Shown: positions 42,186 to 51,277, counted from the stretch's first letter. The stretch is DNA of 64,000 nt from Clostridiales bacterium UBA1316 (GCA_002307055.1 DBTM01000061.1:62001-126000), one strand, 5' to 3'. The notes: generated by a model not told the origin, from the sequence alone. Program-made: numbers and translations.

Positions 42186-43136
42186 ATGACGATGGCACAT
42201 TATGATACTATTATTATCGGCGGGGGACCGGGCGGCTACGCAGCGGCGCTGTACTGTGCGCGCGCCGGCCTTCAAACGCTGCTCCTGGAAAAGCTTTCAC
42301 CAGGAGGCCAGATGGCTACAACAAGCCAGGTGGATAATTACCCCGGCTTTGAAAACGGAGTTGACGGCTTTGCGCTGGGCGAAAAGATGAAGCTCGGTGC
42401 CGACCGTTTCGGCGCCATGAGTGAAATCAAGGAGGTCACAGCTGTCGTCTTGTCGGCAAAGCCAAAAATTATTCATACAACAGACGGTGAATATGAGGCT
42501 GAAACGGTAATCCTCGCGACAGGCGCTTCCCCCAGAACGCTCGGCTTGCCAAATGAAGCCAAGCTTGTCAATCGCGGCGTCGCATACTGCGCCACCTGCG
42601 ATGGGATGATGTATAAAGGCAAAACCGTGATCGTCAACGGCGGCGGAGACACCGCTGTCACAGACGCGCTCTTTTTAGCGAAAATCTGTAAACACGTCTA
42701 TCTCATTCACCGCCGCGATACGCTCCGGGCCTCTAAAGGCTATCTGGAGACCATTCGTAATACTGGGAATCTGACGTTTATACCCGACGCCAAAATTTCT
42801 GAGATTTTATTTGACAAAAAGGTAACGGGCGCGAAAATTGAAAATATCAAGACGGGTGATGTGACAGAGCTCGCGGCAGAGGGGATATTTATCGCCATTG
42901 GCCGGATACCGAACACCGAGCTTTTTATCGGGTTTGTTAATATGGACGCTCAGGGGTACATTATTGCCGATGAGACGACACGGACAAGTGTACCGGGCGT
43001 TTTCGCCGTCGGCGATGTCCGCACAAAGCCATTGCGTCAGATTGTCACCGCGGCGTCCGACGGTGCTGTTGCGTCAAAATTCGCTGAGGAATATCTGCTG
43101 GAGCTGAGAAAAACAAAAACCGCATCGTTGAGTTAA
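42186..43136 (+). CDS. trxB: Thioredoxin reductase
   Basis: A 316-residue FAD/NAD(P)H flavoprotein reducing thioredoxin. FAD binding is at IIGGGPGGYAAA. The redox pair is CATC (Cys135, Cys138). The NADPH-domain motif GGGDTAVTDALFL is followed by HRRDTLRAS, whose HRR suggests NADPH use. The end carries GVFAVGDVRT. An upstream ATG at 42174 is possible. The stop codon lies inside the stem of the following terminator. Confidence 0.95.
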   Translation: MTMAHYDTIIIGGGPGGYAAALYCARAGLQTLLLEKLSPGGQMATTSQVDNYPGFENGVDGFALGEKMKLGADRFGAMSEIKEVTAVVLSAKPKIIHTTDGEYEAETVILATGASPRTLGLPNEAKLVNRGVAYCATCDGMMYKGKTVIVNGGGDTAVTDALFLAKICKHVYLIHRRDTLRASKGYLETIRNTGNLTFIPDAKISEILFDKKVTGAKIENIKTGDVTELAAEGIFIAIGRIPNTELFIGFVNMDAQGYIIADETTRTSVPGVFAVGDVRTKPLRQIVTAASDGAVASKFAEEYLLELRKTKTASLS

Positions 43137-43148
43137 ACTTAACGATGC
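43122..43148 (+). terminator. Terminator overlapping the trxB stop
   Basis: GCATCGTTGAGTT and AACTTAACGATGC form a stem with one mismatch and a very small loop that includes the TAA, followed by a T-rich stretch (CTTCTTT). Confidence 0.65.
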
Positions 43149-43168
43149 AGCTTCTTTATGCGGTATAC

Positions 43169-43747
43169 CTATTCGTCGATCAAATGGTCAATCAGATGCT
43201 TCAGAAATTTCCTGCGTTCATTGATATTTGTCAGATCAGCGTGAAGAAAAGGCATATAGACATTCGGGACGACACCCACAGAAAAAAGCCCTGTCATGAA
43301 AATCTGCGTAATGGAATTTCGAAGAGCTTTCTCATTCATCCGGCAGCCATTTTGGATAATTTTCTGATAAATTGTCTCCATAAAGCCGTTCATGACTTTT
43401 ATAACAGGCGCGGAGTAATCACCGTTTATCATGGCTTCGTAAAAATGAGCTCGGGTAATTTGAGGAAAATTCTGCGCACCAGTGGACAGGTGATCTATAA
43501 TGGCAAACAGCTGTTCTTTAGGGGGGAGGCTGTCCGTATAGCCTAGGTCACTCCAGTCAAAGGTATTATCGATCGTCATTTCAATCACTTTAGTCATAAG
43601 CTGATCTTTTGAATGAAAGTAATAGTTGATGGCGGCAATATTAACTCCCGCTTTCGCTGCGATGCGGCGAACAGTCATATTTTTAAATCCGTACTCTTCG
43701 ATACAGGCAATCGCTGCTTCTACAATACGCTGCTCGGCTCCATCCAT
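43169..43747 (-). CDS. TetR/AcrR family transcriptional regulator
   Basis: A 192-residue regulator. Helix-turn-helix: IVEAAIACIEEYGFKNMTVR then IAAKAGVNIAAINYYFHSKD, followed by a C-terminal domain of the kind often seen in multidrug or fatty-acid-related TetR proteins (FMTGLFSVGVVPNVYMPFLH). GAGGTGATT precedes the ATG. It is divergent from the MocR-like gene, and could bind the inverted repeats at 43877-43959. The effector is unknown. Confidence 0.9.
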   Translation of the reverse strand: MDGAEQRIVEAAIACIEEYGFKNMTVRRIAAKAGVNIAAINYYFHSKDQLMTKVIEMTIDNTFDWSDLGYTDSLPPKEQLFAIIDHLSTGAQNFPQITRAHFYEAMINGDYSAPVIKVMNGFMETIYQKIIQNGCRMNEKALRNSITQIFMTGLFSVGVVPNVYMPFLHADLTNINERRKFLKHLIDHLIDE

Positions 43748-44118
43748 TAAATCACCTCGATATTTGCTTATATTGTATATGATTTATTCTGATTATTCAA
43801 GACGAAAGAAAAACCGGAATCGCAGTGCCGGAATTATTGCTGAGCTTAACTTAATTGATCTGAAATGAATATTCCACAATATTAAACATATGTATAAAAC
43901 AAGTGTTTAATATTGGAGCACTCATAAAATGAACCGGATTTATGTCCGGTTCATTTTATATAATATTTATAGCAGCCGCTCGCTGATATGGTCATGGAAA
44001 GAAGACAATAACGCACAAGGTGAAAAATGGATGGTTCAAATAAAGAGAAATTGGCTGTTGATATCTATAAAATAAAGTAATATTATAGCAATGGATGAAT
44101 CCAATGGGGTGAATTGGT
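43748..44118. other. Intergenic region between TetR and MocR-like genes
   Basis: About 370 bases without a credible gene. It holds two adjacent inverted repeats (43877-43915 and 43924-43959); the rest is AT-rich with no recognised element. Confidence 0.6.
43877..43959. promoter_or_regulatory. Two adjacent inverted repeats
   Basis: Repeat 1: CAATATTAAACA (43877-43888) with its complement at 43904-43915. Repeat 2: ATAAAATGAACCGGA (43924-43938) with its complement at 43945-43959, followed by A/T sequence. The second looks like a terminator, but no plus-strand gene ends before it, so a small transcript or an attenuated leader is suggested; repeat 1 could be a regulator site. Confidence 0.5.
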
Positions 44119-45636
44119 GTGAAAATCGATATCAACAGAGAAGAAAAAACACCGGTCTATATTCAGATTGCCAATCAGATAAGGCATCAGATTGAAACCG
44201 GAGAGATTCCGGAGGGACAGAGGCTGCCCTCCGAGCGGAAGCTTGCCGACTTCCTCGGCGTCAATAGGACAACCGTTTTAAACGCTTACAGCACACTGAA
44301 ATCGGAAGGGATTCTCGGCTCGTTCGTCGGAAACGGGACGGTTGTACAGGGTGCGGCAATAAGCAGAACAGAAGAATCGCAGCGCATTTCGGCTGAACCG
44401 GTCTGGAACCAACTGCTGAGCCGGTATGCGGGCAGATTTGATTCCGGTCTCGTCAAGGAGCTGCTTGAGCTTGCCAGCCGATCTGATGTTATTTCTTTTG
44501 CTACTGGCATCGCCGCACCTGACAGCGGACCGATAGAAATACTCAATGACCTTGAAGAAGCACTTCTGGAGAAAGCCAACATCAGAGCGCTGCTGCATTC
44601 ACCGACGGAAGGGTTTTTATCACTGCGCCGTGCCATGTGCGCCGTGATGCAAAAGCGGGGAGTCTACTGTACGGCAGATGAGGTGATGCTGCTGGCGGGC
44701 TCCCAGCAGGGGATCGATCTGGCTGCAAGGATATTGATAGATCCGGGTGATATCGTCGTCATCGAGGAGCCAACCTACTTTCCGGCGATTCAGGTTTTTA
44801 AAACGGCAGGTGCGCGTATAATGACTGTTCCGGTGGACGAAAACGGGATGAAGGTCGACATCTTGGAGCAGCTTCTGCACCGTTATCGGCCTAAATTGAT
44901 CTACACTATACCGACATATCAAAACCCGACAGGGACGGAAATGAGTCTTGAGAGAAGAAAACGTCTGATTACACTCGCAAAGCAGTTTAATGTTGTCATT
45001 CTTGAGGACGACGCTTACGGAGATCTTTGCTATGAAGGCAGCCAGCTGCCGCTTCTCAAAGCGCTTGATGACAGCGGATACGTTGTTTATCTGAGCACAT
45101 TTTCAAAAAATGTATATTCCGGCTTGCGATTGGGATGGCTTACGGCTGATAAACGGATTATCAAAGAATTTTCAATGGCAAAACAGCTGATGGATTTACA
45201 TTCAAGCAGTCTGGCTCAATGGATCATTGAACGGTTTGTAGTGAGCGGCGGACTTGACACGCACCTGAAAAGAGTGTGTGTGGAATACAAAGACAGGCGT
45301 GACGTTATGCTGCTCGCGCTTACCCGATACGCGCCGAAGGGGATGATATGGAACAAGCCAAGGGGCGGCTATTACGTCTGGTGTCAGCTTCCGCAGGGGT
45401 TATCTGCTGACAGGCTCGTCGCAAAAGCGGCAGAATATAAGGTAAGCTTTATTCCCGGTACACCATTCTTTTGCACGGCTCGGAGCGACGCGTTTATCAG
45501 GCTCAATTTTACCTATGCGCCCATAAACCGAATTGAAGAGGGTATTAAGCTTCTCTGCAAAGCGATGAAAGAGCTGCTCAATGAAAACCATAATGACGCT
45601 TCTGATCATGTTGTTGAGGTGAATCCGATTATATAG
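44119..45636 (+). CDS. MocR-like regulator: GntR helix-turn-helix fused to class I aminotransferase
   Basis: A 505-residue fusion. Residues 1-80 form a GntR winged helix (PVYIQIANQIRHQIETGEI; LPSERKLADFLGVNRTTVLN). The rest is a fold-type I PLP domain with YQNPTG (PLP-ring contacts), LEDDAYGDL and the Schiff-base Lys in STFSKNVYSGLRLGW. MocR proteins sense amino acids or PLP and control transport or vitamin B6 genes. The start is GTG with GGGGTGAA before it. It probably controls the aminotransferase that follows by ten bases. Confidence 0.9.
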   Translation: MKIDINREEKTPVYIQIANQIRHQIETGEIPEGQRLPSERKLADFLGVNRTTVLNAYSTLKSEGILGSFVGNGTVVQGAAISRTEESQRISAEPVWNQLLSRYAGRFDSGLVKELLELASRSDVISFATGIAAPDSGPIEILNDLEEALLEKANIRALLHSPTEGFLSLRRAMCAVMQKRGVYCTADEVMLLAGSQQGIDLAARILIDPGDIVVIEEPTYFPAIQVFKTAGARIMTVPVDENGMKVDILEQLLHRYRPKLIYTIPTYQNPTGTEMSLERRKRLITLAKQFNVVILEDDAYGDLCYEGSQLPLLKALDDSGYVVYLSTFSKNVYSGLRLGWLTADKRIIKEFSMAKQLMDLHSSSLAQWIIERFVVSGGLDTHLKRVCVEYKDRRDVMLLALTRYAPKGMIWNKPRGGYYVWCQLPQGLSADRLVAKAAEYKVSFIPGTPFFCTARSDAFIRLNFTYAPINRIEEGIKLLCKAMKELLNENHNDASDHVVEVNPII

Positions 45637-45646
45637 GGAGATTAAA

Positions 45647-46828
45647 ATGGAATATCAATATGCAAAACGGATGGCGCAGCTGAAAGCGTCCGAAATCAGA
45701 GAGCTTTTAAAAATCACAGAGATGCCTGATATCATCTCCTTTGCAGGCGGCCTGCCCGCGCCCGAGCTTTTTCCGGTCGAAGAAATCATAGAAGCGTCCA
45801 GATGCGTCCTTCAGGAAGACGGCCGGTCAGCTTTACAATATTCAACGACGGAGGGGTACGCGCCTCTGCGCGCATGGATTGCCGACAGGGTCAACAAAAC
45901 GCGGGGCACATCGTTAGATGAGGATAATATCCTTATCACCAACGGCTCGCAGCAGGCGCTTGACCTGTCCGGGAAGGTATTTCTTGACGAAGGTGATACT
46001 GTTTTATGCGAGTGCCCGACTTATCTGGCTGCTATCAGCGCATTCAGGGCGTACGGCTGCCGGTTTAATGAGGTGCCGACAGATGACAGCGGCATGATAC
46101 CGGAGGCACTGGAAGAAATTTTGAAATCAACCGGCAATGTCAAGCTCATCTACACCATACCGGATTTTCAGAATCCGACAGGTCGGTCATGGAGTTTAGA
46201 ACGCAGACGGCGGCTTTATGAGCTGGCAGTAAAATATCAGGTGGTTGTCATTGAGGACGACCCGTACGGTGAGCTCCGCTTTGAAGGCGAGAGACTACCT
46301 GCCGTCAAATCCTTTGACCAATCTGGCTGTGTTTTTTACAGCGGTACTTTTTCAAAGGTATTCTGCCCGGGCTACAGAATCGGTTGGGTTGCAGGCGATA
46401 AGGAAGCCATTAAAAAGTATGTACTTGTCAAGCAGGGCACTGATTTGCAGTGCAATACCCTTGCCCAGCGCGAAATTGTAAAATGGCTCGAGCTCTATGA
46501 TATTGACAAACATATTGAAAAGTTACGTGCGGTATATAAAAAACGCCGTGACATTACGGTCTCCGTCATGGAAACGGCATTCCCCGAAAACGTGACGTTT
46601 ACAAGACCGCAGGGCGGGCTGTTTACCTGGGCTGTCCTGCCGGAATATATCGACGCCCGGGAACTGCTTAAAAAAAGCTTGGAGAGGAAGGTTGCTTTTG
46701 TCCCCGGTGGTTCCTTTTTCCCCAACGGCGGACATGAGAACACCATGCGCCTGAACTTCTCCAACATGCCTGAAGACCGGCTCGCTGACGGACTGGGGCG
46801 CCTGGGGCAGGTAATGCTGGCTTTTTGA
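45647..46828 (+). CDS. PLP-dependent class I aminotransferase (LysN/2-aminoadipate type)
   Basis: A 393-residue enzyme of the fold-type I class. It has ISFAGGLPAPELFP at the start, NGSQQALDLSGKVFLDEGD, the PLP motifs DFQNPTGRSW and EDDPYGELRF, and the Lys in GTFSKVFCPGYRIGW. Sequence and length fit the broad-specificity LysN/KAT-II-like group (2-aminoadipate, aromatic or leucine substrates). GGGAGATT precedes the ATG. It shares the transcript of the MocR-like gene. Confidence 0.92.
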   Translation: MEYQYAKRMAQLKASEIRELLKITEMPDIISFAGGLPAPELFPVEEIIEASRCVLQEDGRSALQYSTTEGYAPLRAWIADRVNKTRGTSLDEDNILITNGSQQALDLSGKVFLDEGDTVLCECPTYLAAISAFRAYGCRFNEVPTDDSGMIPEALEEILKSTGNVKLIYTIPDFQNPTGRSWSLERRRRLYELAVKYQVVVIEDDPYGELRFEGERLPAVKSFDQSGCVFYSGTFSKVFCPGYRIGWVAGDKEAIKKYVLVKQGTDLQCNTLAQREIVKWLELYDIDKHIEKLRAVYKKRRDITVSVMETAFPENVTFTRPQGGLFTWAVLPEYIDARELLKKSLERKVAFVPGGSFFPNGGHENTMRLNFSNMPEDRLADGLGRLGQVMLAF

Positions 46829-46903
46829 AAGAAAAAGTGTTATATCTGGAAGTGACTTATCAATCGCTTGATTTACCTAAAACAGAAATAGCAGGTGTAA
46901 CGC

Positions 46904-47674
46904 TTGGTTTATATTCATTGGTTTTTATGGTTTATTATATACAGTTTTGTCGGATGGCTTTATGAGACAGTTTTATGCTCAATCCGTGAGCGCAAGCTGA
47001 TTAACAGAGGCTTTCTGAACGGACCGTTCTGCCCTGTCTACGGTTTTGGTGCGATAATTGTTCTGCTGGTCCTTGGCGGCAGATCTGACAATGTCATTGA
47101 GCTGTTTCTGGCTGCGGCCCTGCTGACTTGTACATTGGAATATATCACATCTTATCTGCTTGAAAAGCTGTTCCATACGAAATGGTGGGACTACTCGAAC
47201 AGGCATTACAATTTAAACGGCAGAGTATGTCTGGAAGGCGCGCTTATTTTCGGCCTGATGTCTGTGCTGGCGATTCAGTATGTCCATCCTTTTGTGAGCG
47301 GCTTAACGGGCAGGCTGCCGGTCACGGCGCTGATTTTAGCTTCTGCGCTTATATTTTCGGGTATAGCGATAGACACAGTCATTACAGTGAATCACATTGT
47401 TACTTTAAACGGCAGGCTGGGTGAGATTCAATGCGCAATCAACGCTTTTATCGAGAAGTATATGACACGCGCCGGGGAGCTTAAGGATTCTCTCGTTGAA
47501 AGCTTTGAGCAGAGTGAATTTTACGATGACCGGATCAAACTGCTGTTTAGACTGAATAGATTTCAAAATTCCAGGCTCATCAGAGCTTTCCCCAAGCTGA
47601 GGTCGCTCAAATACGAGGATGCTATGAAAAAATTGAAGGAATCGCACCTGCGTATACGGGAAAGAGATAAATAG
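46904..47674 (+). CDS. ABC_trans_CmpB-family membrane protein
   Basis: A 256-residue protein with about five membrane helices in the first 165 residues and a charged helical tail. The signature WFLWFIIYSFVGWLYET, NRGFLNGPFCPVYGFG and KWWDYSNRHYNLNGRVCL is that of the Gram-positive family labelled putative ABC transporter permease (CmpB-type). No ABC partner is present and the function is unknown. The start is a TTG at 46904; no ATG is available in frame near it. Confidence 0.82.
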   Translation: MVYIHWFLWFIIYSFVGWLYETVLCSIRERKLINRGFLNGPFCPVYGFGAIIVLLVLGGRSDNVIELFLAAALLTCTLEYITSYLLEKLFHTKWWDYSNRHYNLNGRVCLEGALIFGLMSVLAIQYVHPFVSGLTGRLPVTALILASALIFSGIAIDTVITVNHIVTLNGRLGEIQCAINAFIEKYMTRAGELKDSLVESFEQSEFYDDRIKLLFRLNRFQNSRLIRAFPKLRSLKYEDAMKKLKESHLRIRERDK

Positions 47675-47753
47675 GTGAACAATAAAAAGCTAAATCAACC
47701 GAAACCCATGATCCAATAGGATTAGGACGGTGCGTTATTACTCGGCGAAAATA

Positions 47754-47801
47754 ACAAGGGCGGTCTCAGTTTGGCTGAACCATACCGAGGCGCGCCCTTG
47801 T
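47754..47801 (+). terminator. Probable terminator after the CmpB-like gene
   Basis: ACAAGGGCG (47754-47762) and CGCCCTTGT (47793-47801) pair perfectly around a 30-base partly structured loop, followed by ATTCTTTG. Confidence 0.6.
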
Positions 47802-47890
47802 ATTCTTTGTGAAATATACAAAGCATAAAAATATCCGTAAAATGACGTTACGCAAAACAGAATCTAAATTGAATACGGTGGCCTCATGCT

Positions 47891-48793
47891 TCAAACCATA
47901 CTCTCGTATATTACTTTCAGATTTTCTTCCATGCGTTCCAGGTAAGTCTTCCCATTTTCCGAGCTCTCAATGGTGAAAATGGATTTAACCTGAGCACCTG
48001 CTTCCTTTGCCAGCGTGTCGGCGACATCGGGATTTTCAAGAGCTTCGCTGAAAATCGTAGTTACATGATTTTCTTTACAGTATTCTATTAATAACGACAG
48101 CTGCTGCGCGGTTGGTTCACCCTCTGCAAAAACATCCTCGACACTGTTCTGCTCAAGATTAAAGTCGCGGCATAAGTATCCAAAGGCGGCGTGGCCCGTT
48201 ACAAAACTCTTATTTGATACGGCAGCAAATTTTGCGCTATAGCTGGTGCAGAGCTGCTCAAGCTCTGCGGCGTATTGAGTATAATTATTCTGATAAGAAG
48301 AACTGTTATCCGGGTCGGCTTTTACTAATGCGTCTTTAATGTTTAAGACCATAATTTCGGCACATTTAAGGCTCAGCCAAATATGGGGGTCATATTGACC
48401 GTGCTCCGATACTTCCGCTTCATTTTTGTTAACAATAGGATCAATACCTGTCGAGGCGTCAACTGTAATCAGCGCAGTATTTCCAGAAGCCTTAACGGCA
48501 TCTGCTGCCCAGCGTTCCATGCTGAGCCCATTAATGACGAAAATATCAGCATTGTTTAAAGCAATCAGATCCTGCGCCTTGGGTTCGAACTCATGAGGTT
48601 CCGTGCCGTCGGGGATAATAACAGAAATATCAACCTTATCGCCGCCGACAGCGGCGACAAATTCCTTAAGCGCGTTGAATGATACGGTGATTTTTACTTT
48701 ACCGTTCGGGGTAATGTTTTTCTGGCTGCCGCAAGCTGATGCGGTCAATGCAACAGAAATGCACAGCAAAACTGAGATAATCTTTTTAACCAT
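47891..48793 (-). CDS. znuA: Zinc ABC transporter substrate-binding lipoprotein
   Basis: A 300-residue cluster A-I metal-binding protein. The lipobox is LTASAC (Cys about residue 21). Zn-ligand histidines are seen in GTEPHEFEP, YDPHIWLS and TGHAAFGYL, and the last ligand in IFSEALENP. The His-rich loop of typical ZnuA is nearly absent (EHGQYDPH). It is divergent from znuC-znuB-zur with a Zur-type box between. Mn-specific relatives are an alternative; the Zur neighbour favours Zn. Confidence 0.9.
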   Translation of the reverse strand: MVKKIISVLLCISVALTASACGSQKNITPNGKVKITVSFNALKEFVAAVGGDKVDISVIIPDGTEPHEFEPKAQDLIALNNADIFVINGLSMERWAADAVKASGNTALITVDASTGIDPIVNKNEAEVSEHGQYDPHIWLSLKCAEIMVLNIKDALVKADPDNSSSYQNNYTQYAAELEQLCTSYSAKFAAVSNKSFVTGHAAFGYLCRDFNLEQNSVEDVFAEGEPTAQQLSLLIEYCKENHVTTIFSEALENPDVADTLAKEAGAQVKSIFTIESSENGKTYLERMEENLKVIYESMV

Positions 48794-48818
48794 GTTGATT
48801 GACTCCTAAAAAATATAC

Positions 48819-48848
48819 TTGCAAATGATTCGCATTTGCGTCTATAAT
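48819..48848 (+). promoter_or_regulatory. Zur box and promoter of the znu operon
   Basis: GCAAATG-ATTCG-CATTTGC (48821-48839) is a clear 7-5-7 dyad of the Fur/Zur type. It lies between TTGCAA (48819-48824) and TATAAT (48843-48848), so Zn-bound Zur would block the rightward promoter and may also cover a leftward one for znuA. Confidence 0.8.
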
Positions 48849-48904
48849 AGATAATAACAAGTATCGGAATAATTTGTCAAGTAATAATTTAACGGGTGGT
48901 TAAT

Positions 48905-49576
48905 ATGATCAAGGCTGAAAATCTATATTTTTCTTATACAGGCACGACGCCGTATATTCTCAGAGGGCTCGATTTAGAGCTTAAAGACGGTGAATACGTC
49001 TCTGTCGTCGGTGATAACGGCAGTGGGAAAAGCACGCTCATCAAGCTGATACTCAAGCTTCTGAAGCCCACAAGCGGAAGCATTGAGACATCGGCGATAC
49101 GAACGGGTTATGTCCCGCAGAGAAACGACGGCGCGCAAGCCGGTTTTCCTATTACAGTCTTCGAGATGCTGGATTCATACAGGCATCTGCTGAAGCTCAA
49201 GGGTCGGGATGTTATCGCCCAAAGTCTTTTGCAGGTGGGATTAACTGATTATTCCGGCGCACTCATGGGGACGCTGTCAGGAGGACAGAGCCAGAAAATT
49301 CTGATTGCCAGAGCGCTGATGGGGAATCCCGATCTGCTGATACTCGACGAGCCGTCTACCGGCGTCGACACCGGCAGCCAGAAGGAAATATACGGAATTA
49401 TCAAAAAGCTGAATAAAGAAAAGGGCATTACAATTATTTCGGTTGAACACAACCTGGTTGCCGCTATTTCAAATTCCACCCAAATCTATCATTTGGACAG
49501 CGGCCACGGCCATATCTGCACGCCCGCCCAATTCTCTGCTGAATTAACTGGTATTAATGACAGGAAGGAGGGTTAA
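48905..49576 (+). CDS. znuC: Zinc ABC transporter ATP-binding protein
   Basis: A 223-residue ATPase: Walker A GDNGSGKST, signature LSGGQSQKI, Walker B LLILDEPSTGVD, H-loop VEHN. Length and order fit the metal importer group. The ATG at 48905 follows GGGTGG; the ATG at 48896 overlaps that site. It is followed after three bases by the permease gene. Confidence 0.92.
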   Translation: MIKAENLYFSYTGTTPYILRGLDLELKDGEYVSVVGDNGSGKSTLIKLILKLLKPTSGSIETSAIRTGYVPQRNDGAQAGFPITVFEMLDSYRHLLKLKGRDVIAQSLLQVGLTDYSGALMGTLSGGQSQKILIARALMGNPDLLILDEPSTGVDTGSQKEIYGIIKKLNKEKGITIISVEHNLVAAISNSTQIYHLDSGHGHICTPAQFSAELTGINDRKEG

Positions 49577-49579
49577 AAA

Positions 49580-50410
49580 ATGCTCGCTTACGGTTTTATG
49601 CAGAACGCGTTTCTCGTTTCCATTTTTATTGCGATATTATGCCCGAGTATCGGCATTTTTCTTGTGCTTCGGCGATACTCCATGATTGGGGACACACTCT
49701 CGCACGCCTCACTCGCCGGTATCACCATCGGGCTGATGTTCAAGCAGAACCCTGTCCTCGGCGCGTTCATCTTCACATCGCTCGCGGGTGCGCTTATTGA
49801 ATTTTTGAGGGGTTATTTTAAGAAAAATACCGACCTCATTTTATCCATTGTCCTGGCGCTCTGTGTCGGTACGGCGATTACAATCATCAGCTCCGGGAAT
49901 CTGCATACGAATGCCGACTCGTTTTTATTCGGCAGCGTTCTGACTGTGACAGGCTTTGACGTCATCATGGTGATGATCCTGAGTCTCATTTCCGTTTTAA
50001 CGCTCATCCTTCTCTACCATCAGCTTGTCTATATCGCATATGATGAAGAGGCGGCAACAATTGCAGGCGTTAAAGTCAGGCTCCTAAACTATATCTTTTC
50101 GATACTCGTTGCCTCAGCGATATCGGTAACCATCCGGATTGTCGGCGTTCTCGTCATCAGCTCAATGATCGCTTTGCCTGTTGCCGCAGCGCTGCAGCTC
50201 GGTAAGGGGTTTAAGGCGACGCTTGTGTTTTCTATTATTTTCAGTATCATTGATATCATGCTCGGTCTTATACTGTCTTATTATCTGGGCGTCGCCCCGG
50301 GCGGTTTTACGGCGCTTGTATCCGTTGCGGTGCTTGTACTTGTCATACTCGCCAAAAAGATCATACAGATGGTAAAGGCAACTGCGGCACAGGAGGTGGC
50401 GGCATCGTGA
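49580..50410 (+). CDS. znuB: Zinc ABC transporter permease
   Basis: A 276-residue membrane protein with about eight helices. It shows the ABC-3 family start ALVSIFIAILCPSIGIF-like segment and GDTLSHASLAGITIG, the loop that contacts the ATPase. The later YDEEAATIAGVKVRLLNY is also conserved. GGAGG precedes the ATG. Its stop overlaps the GTG start of zur. Confidence 0.92.
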   Translation: MLAYGFMQNAFLVSIFIAILCPSIGIFLVLRRYSMIGDTLSHASLAGITIGLMFKQNPVLGAFIFTSLAGALIEFLRGYFKKNTDLILSIVLALCVGTAITIISSGNLHTNADSFLFGSVLTVTGFDVIMVMILSLISVLTLILLYHQLVYIAYDEEAATIAGVKVRLLNYIFSILVASAISVTIRIVGVLVISSMIALPVAAALQLGKGFKATLVFSIIFSIIDIMLGLILSYYLGVAPGGFTALVSVAVLVLVILAKKIIQMVKATAAQEVAAS

Positions 50411-50820
50411 CGGAGACTGTATGGCCGGTCGGCATAAAAAAAACAAAGCAGCGCGAAGCCGTCATGAGCGTGCTTGAACACGCCGAAGCACCGCTTTCCG
50501 CCATAGACATTTACGCGCTGATTGAAAAGGGCACGTCTCCCGTCTGGTTATCGACAGTATACCGGATTCTGGAGCTTTTTACGGAGAAAAACATCGCCGT
50601 CACGACAACAGTTCCGGGCAGCGATATGGCGTATTACGAGCTGGGCCGGCATGGCCACCATCATTACGCCGTCTGCGTCGACTGCCATAAAATTGTCGCC
50701 ATCAGCAACTGCCCGATGGCCGAATTCAAACCCAAGCTCTCGGACGACAATTTCCATGTTCTCGGCCACCGTGTCGAAATGTACGGCTACTGCAAAGACT
50801 GCGATAAGAGGAATCATTAA
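50407..50820 (+). CDS. zur: Fur-family regulator, probable Zur
   Basis: A 137-residue regulator. The helix-turn-helix lies at TKQREAVMSVLEHAEAPLSA with STVYRILELF. Metal sites appear in GRHGHHHYAVCVDCHKI and the final YCKDCDK (structural Zn Cys4). The start is a GTG overlapping the permease stop (GTGA). It forms the last gene of the importer operon and very likely binds the box at 48821-48839, giving feedback control by Zn. PerR or Fur identity is less likely given the neighbours. Confidence 0.9.
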   Translation: MTETVWPVGIKKTKQREAVMSVLEHAEAPLSAIDIYALIEKGTSPVWLSTVYRILELFTEKNIAVTTTVPGSDMAYYELGRHGHHHYAVCVDCHKIVAISNCPMAEFKPKLSDDNFHVLGHRVEMYGYCKDCDKRNH

Positions 50821-50832
50821 TAGTGTTCGCAA

Positions 50833-50880
50833 AAAGTAAAAGATTCTTCGCTGTTAATAAAGCGAAGAATCTTTTACTTT
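50833..50880. terminator. Strong terminator after zur
   Basis: A perfect 20-bp stem (50833-50852 with 50861-50880) around an 8-base loop, ending in TTTACTTTAA. It lies between convergent operons and probably serves both. Confidence 0.9.
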
Positions 50881-50893
50881 AAGGGGTTGTGAA

Positions 50894-51277
50894 TCAGTCA
50901 TCCTCACCGCAGTCGCAATCAACGCCGCTGTGGTCACCGTGACAGGTGTCGTTTTCATCGGCGTACCGGATATATTCGAGTTTGTTTCTGTCCATCAGCT
51001 GAAGAGCTTCACCGACAGAACAGCCGAAACCGCTGTATCGCGTGATACCGACACCGGCAATACTATTGAATATATCAACGGATAATTTCCCTGTGATAAT
51101 TGCTTCGCAGTCACGTTCAATGATAAGATCAGTCAATTCCGCTGCGTTTCCGGTGGTCTCCAGAGCGTCAACGGTCATATCGTCTGTCTCAATGAGCTGC
51201 AAAAACCGGCATGACTCAAAATTTTCTGAAACCGCGCTTGACAGCAACGCGCCGTCGGCGCTAACAGCAATGAGCAT
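50894..51277 (-). CDS. NifX/NifB-family (Mo/Fe cofactor-related) protein 1
   Basis: A 127-residue protein of the dinitrogenase iron-molybdenum cofactor biosynthesis family, related to the archaeal MTH1175-type fold. The core has SADGALLSSAVSENFESCRF at the start and IITGKLSVDIFNSIAGVGI, with CSVGEAL. The tail is rich in His/Cys/Asp (TCHGDHSGVDCDCGEDD), probably metal-binding. AGGAGATT precedes the ATG. It is last in the DUF134-headed operon. No nitrogenase genes are near. Confidence 0.85.
   Translation of the reverse strand: MLIAVSADGALLSSAVSENFESCRFLQLIETDDMTVDALETTGNAAELTDLIIERDCEAIITGKLSVDIFNSIAGVGITRYSGFGCSVGEALQLMDRNKLEYIRYADENDTCHGDHSGVDCDCGEDD

Noticed and set aside
43145..43546. 133-residue plus-strand frame opposite the TetR gene
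   Set aside because: The minus strand gives a textbook TetR protein with a ribosome site; the plus frame has no similarity to any family I know.
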